Source: Melastoma dodecandrum (Eukaryota > Streptophyta > Magnoliopsida > Myrtales > Melastomataceae). From it: 64,000 nt of DNA. The notes under the pieces were generated by a model, which was given only the letters and a program-made list of their open reading frames with translations, searched no databases and was not told the DNA's origin. The stretch covers positions 4,030,001-4,094,000 of the forward strand of contig JARUPY010000474.1 of NCBI GenBank assembly GCA_029817715.1. The letters run 5' to 3'. Made by a program: the position numbers and the translations under genes. Shown here in pieces: positions 1 to 10,903 of this stretch (its first letter is position 1; the number at the start of each line of letters is the position of its first letter).

Positions 1-1429
1 GAAGATTATGATTGCTCTGGAGGGCTGCGACACTCGATCTACATACACCTTCAGCGTCATCTCTTCTTCTTCTTCCGCCACCACCCAAAACGAGCTGCTC
101 CACTTTCTTTTCCCAGTTTTCCAACAACCTCGTCAACAACGGACAGGGACCCTGGGCCGGGACAGGAGGTGTGGGGAATTGGGCCAGTAGAATTCAGGGG
201 CCTGTAAAACCTTGGCCCCTAGATTTCTGCACCTCTGCTCTTCCCTCCCATGTCCTCAGCATTTAATATGAACAGTGGTCGGCTCAGAATTGCAGTGCTC
301 CGAAATTTGAAGCAATGATTTCAAATATGGGTGCTGGTGGGGGGGAGGTGCATTCAAAGGTCTCTGAATTGAATACTGATCTCAGTTCCCCTTCGGAGGG
401 AAAGAGGAAAGGCCTATTCATAGTGTCCTGTGTCTAGTTTCAGCATTTGGATTGGGTCAGCCTATTCATGTCATAAACAGATCCTCACCCCCCCATCCAT
501 CCCTCGCACACGTCAAGAAGATCACCCTCCCCCCCAGTAATGACTAATAAATGACGGGGGAGTGTGTCCGTTGAGTCCGTACTCTGACCCTTCTCTTATA
601 TCACACCCCCCAGAATGGACTGGTGGTGATGATAAAAATGGCCCCTGTTCAAAGCTCTGTTCTTGCCCCTGCTCTTCCTCCATTTTACCTACAGCCTCGC
701 ATTGGTTCCCGTGCCGCGTCTCCATACTTCATCCCTCTCCCACTGCATGTTTTGCTTTGGCCCAATCCGCTGCTCAACATTTTGGCATCATTCGGTAAGT
801 GGGATTCTATCAAGTTCAAACTTTCTCAACTGGGCATTACTTTTTCCCTTAAACCAGCGCCTTTTCTGGATCTCGAGGGACATCTTAAGCCCTGTTTTTT
901 TTTTTATTGTTTTAATGACTCCCAGGCATTCCATTTTCTTTTTTCTTTTTTTTGGTAAAGGGGATTACGATGTGTTTTTGAGTAAATGATCTTCTCTTGT
1001 TACGAGGCTGTCCAGTACCCCCTCCTCCATCTGCACATGCATCCAAAAGAGTGTTTGACCTGACCGACCACTGCTCTCAATCCTCCTCTGGTTCTCTTTT
1101 TATAATGTTTTATGTCGAATTCTACAAGGTTTTTAATAATGTTATGGAATATGGAGATCTTAAAAAGTGTCAGTGGATGGTGATCCCTTAATTAAGAAAG
1201 AAAAAAGGGGGTTCTACGTGGATGGAGTAGGAACTCCGTAAAAAGAGGCTCTGGCTTCATTCTCCCGAAGTTGGTTAAAACCATTGACATTCAAGGGTTT
1301 GAGTAATTCTGGGTTTCTTTCTTCCTATGCCTTTTGATCTTACTCCTCTGCTAGTTCGACCTGTTTGTTGATTTGGCCGAGAAATTTCTTTCGTTTCAGC
1401 AGCGGAGCTTTGTCGGATCGTTTGTTGAA
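1..1429 (+). promoter_or_regulatory. Upstream region and probable spliced 5' leader of the MCTP gene
   Basis: I see no protein-coding gene here; the short frames show no family resemblance. A consensus donor (TTCG|GTAAGT) lies at 794/795, and a pyrimidine-rich acceptor (TTTCGTTTCAG) ends at 1399, thirty bases before the MCTP start codon. This suggests a leader intron of about 605 bp, from 795 to 1399, in the 5' UTR. A weak TATA-like TTATATC lies near 596. The splice sites are seen directly; their use is inferred. T-rich runs at 896-957 fit intronic sequence. Confidence 0.45.
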
Positions 1430-4400
1430 ATGAGCAATCTCAAGCTAGGGGTCGAAGTCGTCGATGCGCATAACCTCCTGCCGAGAGATGGCCAAGGTTC
1501 GTCCTTCGTCGAGCTCCACTTTGACGGCCACGACTTCCGGACTACTATCAAGGAACGGGACCTGAACCCTGTCTGGAACGAGACCTTCTACTTTAACGTG
1601 GCCGACCCGTCGAATCTTCACTGCCTGACACTCGATGCGTACGTTTATAACACCACGAAAGCTTCCGACTCGAGGAACTTCCTCGGCAGGGTCTCGCTCT
1701 CTGGCACCTCGTTCGTTGCCTACTCCGATGCCGTCGTCCTGCACTATCCTTTGGAGAAACGCGGGATCTTTTCGCGAGTTAGGGGAGAGCTCGGACTCAA
1801 AGTTTTCATTACCAATGATGCGAATATCAGGTCATCTGCCACAGCGTTGCCTTCAGATGTTCCGCATAGGGAGCCTGAAGTACCGGCACTGGTGAAGATA
1901 AGTGACTCGGTTGTGCACAAAAAGGGCGAGTCGAAAAGGCACACGTTTCACCATCTCCCCAATTCGAGCCAACCGGCCGCTTCTACCCCGCCTGTGATGC
2001 CTCACAGGGAGCAGGTTCCTCAGCGAGACCATGGGGCAGCTTTTGCAGCGGATAAGATGAAGGCCGAGCCTCAGCCTTCAAAGTTGGTACGCATGTTCTC
2101 TGCTGCATCGAATCAGCCCCCTGACTTCGCATTGAAGGAGACAAGTCCATTCCTCGGAGGAGGAAGAGTCGTCGGGGGCCGTATTATTCGCCCAGAGAAG
2201 ACGGCAAGCACTTACGATCTAGTCGAGCAGATGTATTTCCTCTATGTAAGAGTCGTTAAGGCACGCGACCTTCCCGCTATGGACATTTCGGGAAGCATCG
2301 ATCCGTTTGTGGAAGTGAAGGTCGGGAACTACAAAGGGATAACCAAGCATTTGGAGAAGAAGCAAAATCCTGAGTGGAACCAGGTGTTTGCCTTCTCCAA
2401 GGAACGGATGCAGGCGACTTTCCTGGACGTCAAGGTCAAGGACAAGGATCTCATCAAGGACGATTTCGTAGGGATAGTCAGATTTGACGTCAATGAAGTA
2501 CCGCTCAGGGTGCCTCCGGATAGTCCCTTAGCTCCCGAATGGTATAAGCTGGAAGATAAGAAGGGTATGAAGATTAAGGGAGAGTTAATGCTTGCTGTAT
2601 GGGTCGGAACGCAAGCTGATGAGGCCTTTCCAGATGCGTGGCATTCAGATGCTGCTACACCTGTTGACAGCACTCCAAATGCGATTTCTCTGATACGTTC
2701 AAAGGTGTACCACGCACCGCGGTTGTGGTACGTGAGAGTCAATGTCGTGGAGGCGCAGGATTTGGTTCCGACAGAGAATAATCGGTTCCCAGACGTGTAT
2801 GTTAAGGTGCAAATTGGAAACCAGATGATGAAGACAAAGACTGTTCAGGCTCGGTCATTCAATCCTCTGTGGAACGAGGATCTTATGTTTGTCGCAGCAG
2901 AACCTTTCGAAGACCACTTGGTAATTTCAGTGGAGGATCGAATTGGCCCTGGGAAAGATGAGGTCCTGGGTAAGCTCATCATACCCTTGAGTGCCGTAGA
3001 AAAGCGTGCAGACGATCGGATGATTCATTCTCGCTGGTTCAACCTGGAAAAGCCCGTCATGGTCGACATCGATCAGATAAAGAAGGAGAAGTTCTCGAGC
3101 AAGATTCATCTTAGGATCTGTCTTGATGGAGGTTACCATGTATTGGACGAGTCCACTCATTACAGCAGCGACCTCCGTCCTACGGCGAAACAGCTGTGGA
3201 AGCCGCCGATTGGTGTTCTGGAACTAGGAATACTGAATGCTGTTGGGCTTCACCCTATGAAAAACCGCGATGGTAGAGGCACATCTGATACTTATTGCGT
3301 GGCCAAGTACGGCCACAAATGGGTTCGTACGCGCACGATCGTCGATAACTTGTCCCCAAAGTTCAACGAGCAGTATACTTGGGAGGTCTTCGATCCGGCC
3401 ACTGTTCTCATGGTAGGAGTATTCGATAATGGCCAGCTGGGAGAGAAAGGTGGAAACGGGAACAAGGATCTCAAGATCGGAAAAGTGAGGATCCGCATTT
3501 CGACCCTTGAGGCAGGCCGGATCTACACGCATTCCTATCCCCTACTTGTTCTTTCACCCACGGGTGTGAAGAAAATGGGGGAACTTCATCTTGCATTACG
3601 GTTCTCGTGCACAAATTTTGCAAACATGCTGTATACGTACACCCGGCCGCTTCTGCCTAAGATGCACTATGTTCGGCCGTTCAATATCATGCAACTTGAC
3701 ATTCTTCGTCATCAGGCGGTGACCATTGTGGCTGCGAGGCTTGGAAGAGCAGAGCCGCCTCTGAGGAAGGAGGTCATTGAGTACATGTCAGATGCAGACT
3801 CCCACCTTTGGAGCATGCGCAAGAGCAAGGCGAATTTCTTCCGCCTGATGACGGTGTTTTCGGGGCTGTTTGCTGTTGGAAAATGGTTCGGGGACATATG
3901 CATGTGGAGGAATCCTATCACGACCGTGCTGGTCCACATACTCTTCTCGATGCTCGTCTGCTTCCCCGAGCTTATACTGCCAACCATGTTCCTGTACATG
4001 TTTCTGATCGGCGTGTGGAACTTCCGGTATCGCCCTAGATATCCTCCTCATATGAATACCAAAATCTCACAGGCTGATGCTGTTCACCCGGACGAGCTTG
4101 ATGAAGAATTCGACACCTTCCCAACAACCAAAGGGGCTGATCTGGTGAGGATGAGGTACGACCGGCTAAGGAGTGTGGCCGGCAGGATCCAGACTGTGGT
4201 CGGGGATGTGGCAACGCAAGGGGAGAGGATCCAAGCTCTGTTGAGCTGGAGAGATCCGCGGGCGACTGCCATCTTCGTCATATTCTGCCTTGGGGCTGCT
4301 CTCGTGCTGTATATCACACCCTTCCAGATCATTGCGGCATTGGCAGGGTTCTACGTCATGAGGCATCCCAGGTTCCGTCACAGGCTACCTTCCGTGCCGA

Positions 4401-4447
4401 TCAACTTCTTCCGCCGCCTGCCTGCTAGAACCGACAGCATGCTTTAG
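1430..4447 (+). CDS. Multiple C2 domain and transmembrane region protein (MCTP; FTIP/QUIRKY family)
   Basis: Intronless 1005-aa protein. Plant MCTPs are ER proteins that tether membranes at plasmodesmata, and some move signals such as FT between cells. I chose the ATG at 1430 (MSNLKLGVEVVDAHNLL) because the family begins directly with the first C2 strand; the open frame upstream starts only from a non-ATG codon and crosses a likely splice acceptor. Four C2 domains are visible: about residues 1-125, 267-400 (YVRVVKARDLPAMD then SIDPFVEVKV, with the acidic calcium loop KDKDLIKDD), 431-560 and 594-730 (GLHPMKNRDGRGTSDTYC). A C-terminal PRT_C-type region follows, with hydrophobic segments at about 803-869 and 945-985. 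The basic tail RHRLPSVPINFFRRLPARTD is typical of the family. Length, domain count and lack of introns all match a complete gene. The exact paralogue cannot be assigned from sequence alone. Confidence 0.95.
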   Translation: MSNLKLGVEVVDAHNLLPRDGQGSSFVELHFDGHDFRTTIKERDLNPVWNETFYFNVADPSNLHCLTLDAYVYNTTKASDSRNFLGRVSLSGTSFVAYSDAVVLHYPLEKRGIFSRVRGELGLKVFITNDANIRSSATALPSDVPHREPEVPALVKISDSVVHKKGESKRHTFHHLPNSSQPAASTPPVMPHREQVPQRDHGAAFAADKMKAEPQPSKLVRMFSAASNQPPDFALKETSPFLGGGRVVGGRIIRPEKTASTYDLVEQMYFLYVRVVKARDLPAMDISGSIDPFVEVKVGNYKGITKHLEKKQNPEWNQVFAFSKERMQATFLDVKVKDKDLIKDDFVGIVRFDVNEVPLRVPPDSPLAPEWYKLEDKKGMKIKGELMLAVWVGTQADEAFPDAWHSDAATPVDSTPNAISLIRSKVYHAPRLWYVRVNVVEAQDLVPTENNRFPDVYVKVQIGNQMMKTKTVQARSFNPLWNEDLMFVAAEPFEDHLVISVEDRIGPGKDEVLGKLIIPLSAVEKRADDRMIHSRWFNLEKPVMVDIDQIKKEKFSSKIHLRICLDGGYHVLDESTHYSSDLRPTAKQLWKPPIGVLELGILNAVGLHPMKNRDGRGTSDTYCVAKYGHKWVRTRTIVDNLSPKFNEQYTWEVFDPATVLMVGVFDNGQLGEKGGNGNKDLKIGKVRIRISTLEAGRIYTHSYPLLVLSPTGVKKMGELHLALRFSCTNFANMLYTYTRPLLPKMHYVRPFNIMQLDILRHQAVTIVAARLGRAEPPLRKEVIEYMSDADSHLWSMRKSKANFFRLMTVFSGLFAVGKWFGDICMWRNPITTVLVHILFSMLVCFPELILPTMFLYMFLIGVWNFRYRPRYPPHMNTKISQADAVHPDELDEEFDTFPTTKGADLVRMRYDRLRSVAGRIQTVVGDVATQGERIQALLSWRDPRATAIFVIFCLGAALVLYITPFQIIAALAGFYVMRHPRFRHRLPSVPINFFRRLPARTDSML

Positions 4448-5056
4448 TACTAAACTTATGAGTAGTTGGCACATCCTTTTGCCGTAATCTAACGGCCAAG
4501 GACAAATGTTCTTCAGGACTTGAATGTTGTTGTCTTCTGAACTTGACCTTTCTATGTTCGCCTTTGTAGCGTAAGACTTCTCCATTATAAACATGCCTGC
4601 AAGCTTGCGGGCTGCCCCGAGTTCTGCCATGAGCCTCCTGAGGACAGTCGCGACGTGAAAGTCTCCGGCCAACGTTCGTTCCTCCTCACTGTGGCATAAC
4701 TCGGCCGACATCATTCGAAGTCATCGTGGTCCTGAATCTGAAAACTACCGTAATACCCGACGAATAATCCTTCCCGTTGGGATGTCCCTCCGACCACGCG
4801 TTGAGGCGCAATTCAAGTACAACTCTGACACCTTGGTCAAACGATGGCAACGTGGCGGCTTTAAGAGCAACCACGTGGCGGAAATTAGCGTACAGCCTCA
4901 TCCCGAACAACGGCACTGTCTGGGAAGAGAAAGCTCCCACCTTTATTTAACCCTTAATCGTTTCAAGAAATTCAGTGTGATTCCGATCGTGGGTTTCTGC
5001 TTAAACAGAGAAATTTGCGGCCTTTTTGTGGGTTCTGTTACGAGCAAAAGTCAGTG
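4448..5056. promoter_or_regulatory. MCTP 3' flank and glutathione peroxidase promoter/5' UTR
   Basis: No coding gene is seen. The first 100-150 bases are probably MCTP 3' UTR. A TATA-like TTTATTTAA at 4942-4950 lies about 107 bases before the GPX start codon, a normal distance for a plant core promoter. Confidence 0.4.
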
Positions 5057-6156
5057 ATGGCAGGGAAATCCGGGAAGGCTTCCGTCCATGACTTCACCGT
5101 CAAGGTAAAAGCTATGGAAGGTTATGGGGGGGGGGGGCGGCGACGATTCCGATGCTTGATTTGATTGGTTTTCTAGTTTTTACCTTTTCTTTTGTTTATT
5201 CGCTGCCGGGCGCGCGAGTCCGACCTTCCTGTGCATGGATTAGTTTTGATCCGATTATTTGGTGACGTTTGCTGGGTTTCTAGGATGCAAGAGGAAACGA
5301 GGTTGATCTGGGGAATTACAAGGGGAAGGTTCTATTGATCGTCAATGTCGCTTCTCAGTGGTAAGTCGATCGCAGGGCTGAGGCTTTCCGTTCGTTCACT
5401 TGTTTGGATGTTCCGCCTTCCGTTAAGCAAGTGAGGCGATGAAATGCGCGTTTACCTATTGCAGTGGTCTGGCCAATTCCAACTACACGGAGATGGCTCA
5501 GCTGTATGAGAAGTACAAGGATCAAGGTCCTGGGGCATTCCTGAACTGTTGATGCCTGTTTGGGGGGACTTGTTCATCTAGTAGTCTGAGGTGTAGTTTT
5601 GTTTATCTGATTGGTAGGATTGGATATTCTGGCATTCCCTTGCAACCAGTTTGCAGCTCAGGAGCCGGGGACCGACGAGGAGATCCAACAGGTTGCTTGT
5701 ACCCGTTTTAAGGCGGAATACCCCGTCTTCTCCAAGGTACTCCTTGCTGTACCGCAAACACAACCTGCAGGTCACTTGCTCGCTTCTCCTTTATCAATCT
5801 GTTGAATAACTGCAGCATCTTAACCTTCTAAGGTGGATGTAAACGGTGAGAAGGCAGATCCTCTGTACAAGTTCCTCAAGTCGAAGAAGGGAGGTTTGTT
5901 CGGTAGCAGCATCAAGTGGAACTTCTCCAAGTTCTTGGTGGACAAGGAGGGAAACGTCATGGATCGCTATTCTCCTACAACTTCACCACTTAGCATCGAG
6001 GTAAAGGGAAAGAGGGAATCCCACGGCAATTCCGGGGCTCTTGTGATTAGTTTTTTTGCATGAAGATTTTCATTCGGCAATTCTAGTGAAGCTTCTGATT
6101 CTTGTGCCCGTTTGGTTTTGCAGAAGAATGTGAGGAAGCTGCTGGGAATTGAGTGA
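5057..6156 (+). CDS. Glutathione peroxidase / thioredoxin-dependent peroxidase, six exons
   Basis: Predicted exons are 5057-5104, 5284-5360, 5465-5526, 5618-5736, 5833-6000 and 6124-6156. All have GT-AG borders, the frames join, and they give 168 aa, a normal length for a cytosolic-type plant GPX. The enzyme reduces hydrogen and lipid peroxides. The peroxidatic residue is Cys, not Sec: its TGT codon is split across introns 2/3 ([14 protein letters not shown]). The Gln partner is in FPCNQF, the Trp in [10 protein letters not shown], and the likely resolving Cys in [14 protein letters not shown]; plant enzymes of this type use thioredoxin. The protein starts [13 protein letters not shown] with no clear transit peptide and ends [10 protein letters not shown], suggesting the cytosol. 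A broken copy lies 3 kb downstream. The family call is secure; the GPX number is not assigned. Confidence 0.95.
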
Positions 6157-6636
6157 GTCCGTTCGGCAGGACATGAAACATTTTTATCCTGTATCCCTTT
6201 TTTATTTATACACTGCTGTTTTAGGGTGAATTTCTTGGGATTGGGTGGAGTTGTCCCGATACGGGTTACTTCTATCCCTCTATCTCATCGATCACGTTTT
6301 ATGCTACTGAAGGAACTCAATCATCGGATCATGTGAGACTTTGTTCTTGTCCCAAAAGGTACCAACTTCAGCTCACCAATAATCGGAATTGGCCGAGGAA
6401 AAAGTTCGTGATGTTCTTGTCGTGCCTTGGTTGATAGCCGTCCGAACATTCGTCAAAACCTGCATAATATTATCTCTTGATGGCAATATGAACATCAACG
6501 ATAACCATGGCCTCCCTCTTGCATCCTCGTACACAATACATATTTCAAGACTTTAAGGATCACAGCTTCTTACAACTTTTTGGTCGTGAAATGTTTGTCG
6601 CCCATGCCAGTTATTCAAATAGAGGCATACTTTTAG
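6157..6636. other. GPX 3' flank
   Basis: Probable 3' UTR followed by intergenic DNA up to the left target-site duplication of the solo LTR. No further gene or repeat is recognised. Confidence 0.4.
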
Positions 6637-8614
6637 GTATGTGTAAATACCCCAAATTTGTAATCTACTTTATATTTATTACCTTTTTAAATTTCTCACA
6701 TTGTCGTTTCCAATTCTAAAACTCCCAACTTGATGACAAACATTAATGATGCGTTTTCCTTGCACAGAGAAAACGGGCTTTTGGAAACCCACATTAATCC
6801 TATAAACATCGGTTACTAATCTGAGCAGCCTCTAGAGCTCCAAAAAATTCAGCAATTAATCCACGACATTTAATCCACTGCCCTTTCTGAGACTCTCTTA
6901 TACCCCTGGACAGAATACACACAGGAGAACCAAAAAACACGCTCCGACCATCCAGACGTTTTGATCCCACAGCGACGACCCCAAGGTAGGTCAAGCTATA
7001 CCCAGGGAGGACCCCTGCGTCGCCAACTCAAACCCAAAAGTCATCGACCATAACTGGAGATCACCGCTGCAACATCAAACGTGATGATCGTCGACTCCTC
7101 CGGACGCAACAAAAAACCCAATGTTGTGTGAATATGTTTTCTAACATATGAAACATCCGCTGATTATTTATTTATTTTTTTTCTTATTTAACACTTTTTT
7201 TTCTCTTAAAACGAAATTTCATTTTTTTAGTTTTGTCGATTATCATGTTTTCATAAAATTAAATTCTTTGCAAATTGACGAATACATGAATGCCTATGAC
7301 ATTCACCTAATTTCATTATTAGTTAAGGAAGTCTCGACTAATATAAATGTATATATTATATAGAAATCATTTAAAAAAAAATCACGTCAGATTATATATA
7401 TAACGTTTTCCTTAATAATTACTTTTAATGAATTTTTTTAGATCATTTTTTATTATCATTAAGGAAAATCATGTTACACGTTTTTTTTAAACAATAGTTT
7501 TTTTTTAATTAAACTATTTTTACTTTTCTAACCATGTCATACGTTTTTTTTTAACAACAATTAGTTTTAACATTTTTTAAAATTGTCAGTTAAACTATCA
7601 TTGATTAATTTACCCTTCTAAAAAAAGGGGAAAGAAACAAAAGTATCAAGGACAATATGTGTGAATTGAATCATTGTTATTATTCGAATTTTCTAACCAC
7701 TTTTTTTTTGTTTTTTTGCATTAAAAACAAAAAATTCCGAGATAATCGACAAGGTATTCTCAGAGATTGCGTGAGGTTGATCACAGTGGGGAGTTCACTA
7801 AAGCGGCCTCGACTGACGGACTCAACGCCAATATAAACCCCCCCAGTCGGGCCTCAGGTACATGAGGGAGGTGCGGGCCTCCCGTTTTTTTTTTATATTT
7901 CCACATGTAACGGGTCGTGGGCCCAAGTGCATAGGCTCACGATCACCGCCCTTCCCCGCTCACTTTGATCTAAATAATTGTTTGTGCCTGTTCGCATGTC
8001 TTAGGTCCATAGGTTTATTGTCGCATGCTGTTTGCAAAGCAAATAAACATGAGTTCGGGCCCAAAAGCCCGAATCGGGTCCAACGCCCGTAAAACAGAAA
8101 CATGAGTCCGGAGTGATGCCCGGATCGGGTTCAACACCCGTTAATCAAAAGCAAACTTTTTGGGAGCAAACGCCACCTTTTCGCATGTTTAGATGTAGGA
8201 GTTAGTAATTAGGGATCCCCGAATCTACTTTGGTTTTCCGACTTAAACCAAGCTTTTATAACTAAGTCGGTGGCGACTCCGTAATAGTTTACCTAAGTTA
8301 AACAACCACCCTTTTTACGAAGTCATTTTGGATGGGTGATGGCGACACGAGCCGCTCCTGGAATCTCCCCAAGCTTCCTCTTCGGGTCATGCGCTTCTTT
8401 TCGCTCGTTGCTTCTTAAGGAGCATGGAGACGATCAGCGAAAAGTCTGGGCAGACTCGGTCAGGAATCCAAGGAGGGACCACCCTGGTCTTTTCCGCAGT
8501 GTTCGACGCTCGAGTCGTGACACCGACTGGAAGACTCTAGGGGAGCGGTCCCGGATCCTCGGGTCGTCCGAACCGCTGCGCGCGTGCTAGGTCGGAAGGC
8601 GCGCGTACAGTATG
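6637..8614 (+). mobile_element. Solo LTR of an Ogre-family Ty3/Gypsy element, with 5-bp TSD
   Basis: The LTR spans 6642-8609 (1968 bp), starts TGTAAATACCCC, ends GCGCGTACA, and is flanked by the direct repeat GTATG at 6637-6641 and 8610-8614. Its last 800 bases closely resemble the ends of the solo LTR ending at 30329 and of the complete element's 5' LTR ending at 48700. They share the GGGCCTC..GGGAGGTGCGGGCCTCCC segment, repeated CGGGTCCAACGCCCG-type hairpins, and a CCGACTTA/TAAGTCGG stem followed by TGGCGACTCCG. No coding region is present. Solo LTRs arise by recombination between the two LTRs of one element. It sits between the intact GPX gene and its decayed copy. Confidence 0.88.
8238..8281 (+). 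other. Conserved LTR stem-loop plus PBS-like 11-mer
   Basis: CCGACTTA at 8238-8245 pairs with TAAGTCGG at 8263-8270, followed at once by TGGCGACTCCG at 8271-8281. The same arrangement occurs at 29958-30000 and 48307-48351. The 11-mer equals the start of the primer-binding site of the complete element at 48708. Confidence 0.75.
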
Positions 8615-9068
8615 TTTGCTGAAAAGGACTACTGATATGCTCGGTGATGATGCTGGATCAGAGATCGCCTCAAGGGCAGGGGATTACAGTTCGCAAGGCT
8701 TTATTTGATAACCTGCAACGAGCACATCACACACAACATCGCAGGGGACGAGAACCACGCGATCGACAGCGCTATCACTGAGGTGCTCTCCCAAGCTGCG
8801 TTGCAAGGGTACAATTATCTAAGAAAGGATAGATCCTGACACAAAACCTACTGGGGATACGGGGCCTGTAAGGGGGCGATCCGGCAGGGGGTCAACGAGG
8901 AATGCCTGGAAGTCGCAAGGGATTATCTCTACCAGGAATACGCGTCGAAGCTGACCCGGCGTGCCCAGCAGGGGTTTGTGAAAGACAATATGTCTACTGA
9001 TTAACATGTCGATTCTACAGTTCTACAGTCTATTTACCTGTTACCTCATGTTTTTCGAATCTATTTAC
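8615..9068 (+). other. Unassigned stretch with a coding-like remnant
   Basis: Two short plus-strand segments read like protein: about 8718-8819 (containing AGDENHAIDSAITEVLSQAA) and about 8850-9004 (containing ECLEVARDYLYQEYASKLTR, ending in TAA). I do not recognise the family and see no complete gene. They may be exon remnants of a lost gene or chance open frames. Codon-like regularity is the only support. Confidence 0.25.
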
Positions 9069-10062
9069 GATGTGAGCTTCCGCTGTTACAAGCGGAAGGT
9101 GTTGCTTTTTGTTTTGCATCAAAATGGTAAAATGTCATGCGTCGTTCTTTTCTTCATTATTGTCATGTTTTTTTTCACTGCCGAAGGATATAGAGAAACA
9201 TGATGGGGGCGGTGCTTCTCTTGTCGTGATCTAGGTTTGCGATTTGCTTTGTTGTTTTTCTTTCTGGCCGATTGACTAATCTGAACTACGTGGAGCTGAA
9301 TCAGCTGTATGGAAAGACTGGAGCAAAGGTTAGGTTCGCGAACCGTCGGCATTGATACTTTGAATTTTCGCTGTCGAGGGATTGGGTGAAGTTATGAGCA
9401 ATGTGCTGTTGTGAGTTTGTTCGCCTTTGCTTTGGGGAATATTGTGACACTTTTGGTAGATGCAGGGTTGGAGATACTGGCGTTTCCTTGATTAAGGATT
9501 TCGTTTGCAGCCGGTATAAGTCAGAATTCCCAATCTTTGACAAGGTATTGGGAATAAACTTAACTCTGTTTCAATCATCCGGCTCTGGCCTGAAATGCGG
9601 TGATCCGCTTACTTGCTGTGATGGGATGTTTTGTGTTGCATGGACTTTTGATGCACATTAGGCCAATAGTCATACCATTTTGGGGACCGGATCTAAGTCG
9701 GGGATCGAAATAGCAGTAGTTGGTTGCTGTTCATTTGGTGACTAGTCCATATTCACGAGTATTATTCGACATCACATGTCACATTGATGTGAATGGCGAG
9801 AATGCAGCTCCTCTATACAAGTACCTCAAGTCTAGCAAATGAGGAATGTTCAAAGACGACATCCAGTGGAACTTTGCAAAGTCCTTGGTGGACAGGAGCG
9901 GGGTTATTGCCCACCGGTATTGCCCTACGAAATCTACCCTCACCGTCGAGGTTGGGTACGGTTATCCTCTTCAATTCCATCTACTTCTGCTCTGGTGGCA
10001 CAACTCTTGTATATGTTTTGCAGGGAGACGTCGAGAAGTTGTTGGAGATGGATATTTCCTGA
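9069..10062 (+). pseudogene. Decayed tandem copy of glutathione peroxidase
   Basis: Exon-like pieces follow the order of the GPX gene at 5057-6156. Exon 2 is at about 9069-9125 (CYKRKVLLFV, matching [10 protein letters not shown]); exon 3 at about 9265-9328 (LTNLNYVELNQLYGK); exon 4 at about 9467-9545 (LEILAFP, then FVCSRYKSEFPIFDK, with the segment carrying FPCNQF and EPGT lost); exon 5 at 9783-9950 (IDVNGENAAPLYKYLKSSK); exon 6 at 10024-10062 (GDVEKLLEMDIS). Lesions include an in-frame TGA at 9840-9842, the exon-4 deletion, loss of the catalytic Cys codon at the start of exon 3, and no recognisable first exon. Introns are retained, so this is a duplicated, not retrotransposed, copy. Its protein resembles a different GPX paralogue more than a fresh duplicate would, so the duplication is old. 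Confidence 0.88.
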
Positions 10063-10903
10063 AACGTCAAGAAAATGGATCTTGTTAAGCTGTTAACAGG
10101 TGTTCCGATGACTCCACGACCATGGTTTTTGCGAGCAATGGGCTGCAATTTCGAGGAACGACTTTGTTATAATGTTGCCGGTACCAGATACTATGTTCAA
10201 CTCCTTTTGTCATTATAGTGCACGAGTTGACGAGTGGGGTAATCTGCGAACTTTGTGATTGGCGCATGACATAGCGTTGTATTGTTTGATCATTGTGAGG
10301 CCGGCCTTTGTCCATCCATCGCATTAAAAATGATTCGGACACTAAACTGTGATCGGATGAGTTTCCTAAATCCACCATCGACGGACGAAGGAATAAAATA
10401 AACAATAGCCTCTTTCAAAATAACGATACCCTTTTTCCAAAGCAACTTCTGTTAGCAGCCGGCTCCTTCCCTTCAAAAGACAGCATATTGTTGAAAGCTA
10501 TCGTGGTAGCTTTGCGCAACATGATATACCATCAATGGATCACTATAGTTACTCGAATGTCATCACCATTCATTCGGCAAACCGTAATATGCGAAACTTG
10601 ACTAAGTAAAGGAATAGACCTCTCGATATTCAAAAGTTTAACCGTCCTTGATCTTGTCATCTTAGGTCGTTAAAAAACATGGGGTTATGTTTAAGTCGCA
10701 TCCGTGAAAACAATCCTTGTAATGACATCGAGGCAAATGAAATGAAACAAATTTCTATGCATCGAAGTTTCAGAAGAACCACACTCTTGTCCGTTTCTTG
10801 TCGTCGAACCTTGTATATATACTCATCACCTCCCTTTACTCGTAACCAATTCATCATAACAACAGAAAGCAAAGAGAAGAAGAAATACATAATATTGACA
10901 GTC
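10063..10903 (+). promoter_or_regulatory. Intergenic region and kiwellin-like gene promoter
   Basis: Nothing coding is seen between the GPX pseudogene and the next gene. A clear TATA box, TATATATA, lies at 10814-10821, about 85-90 bases before the start codon at 10904, leaving a short A-rich 5' UTR. Confidence 0.6.

Noticed and set aside
1373..1429. 19-residue extension at the MCTP N-terminus
   Set aside because: Begins with TTG, contains a splice acceptor, and the family starts with the C2 strand at the ATG 1430.
1445..4381. Many antisense frames of 60-137 aa across the MCTP gene
   Set aside because: Shadows of a well-supported coding strand.
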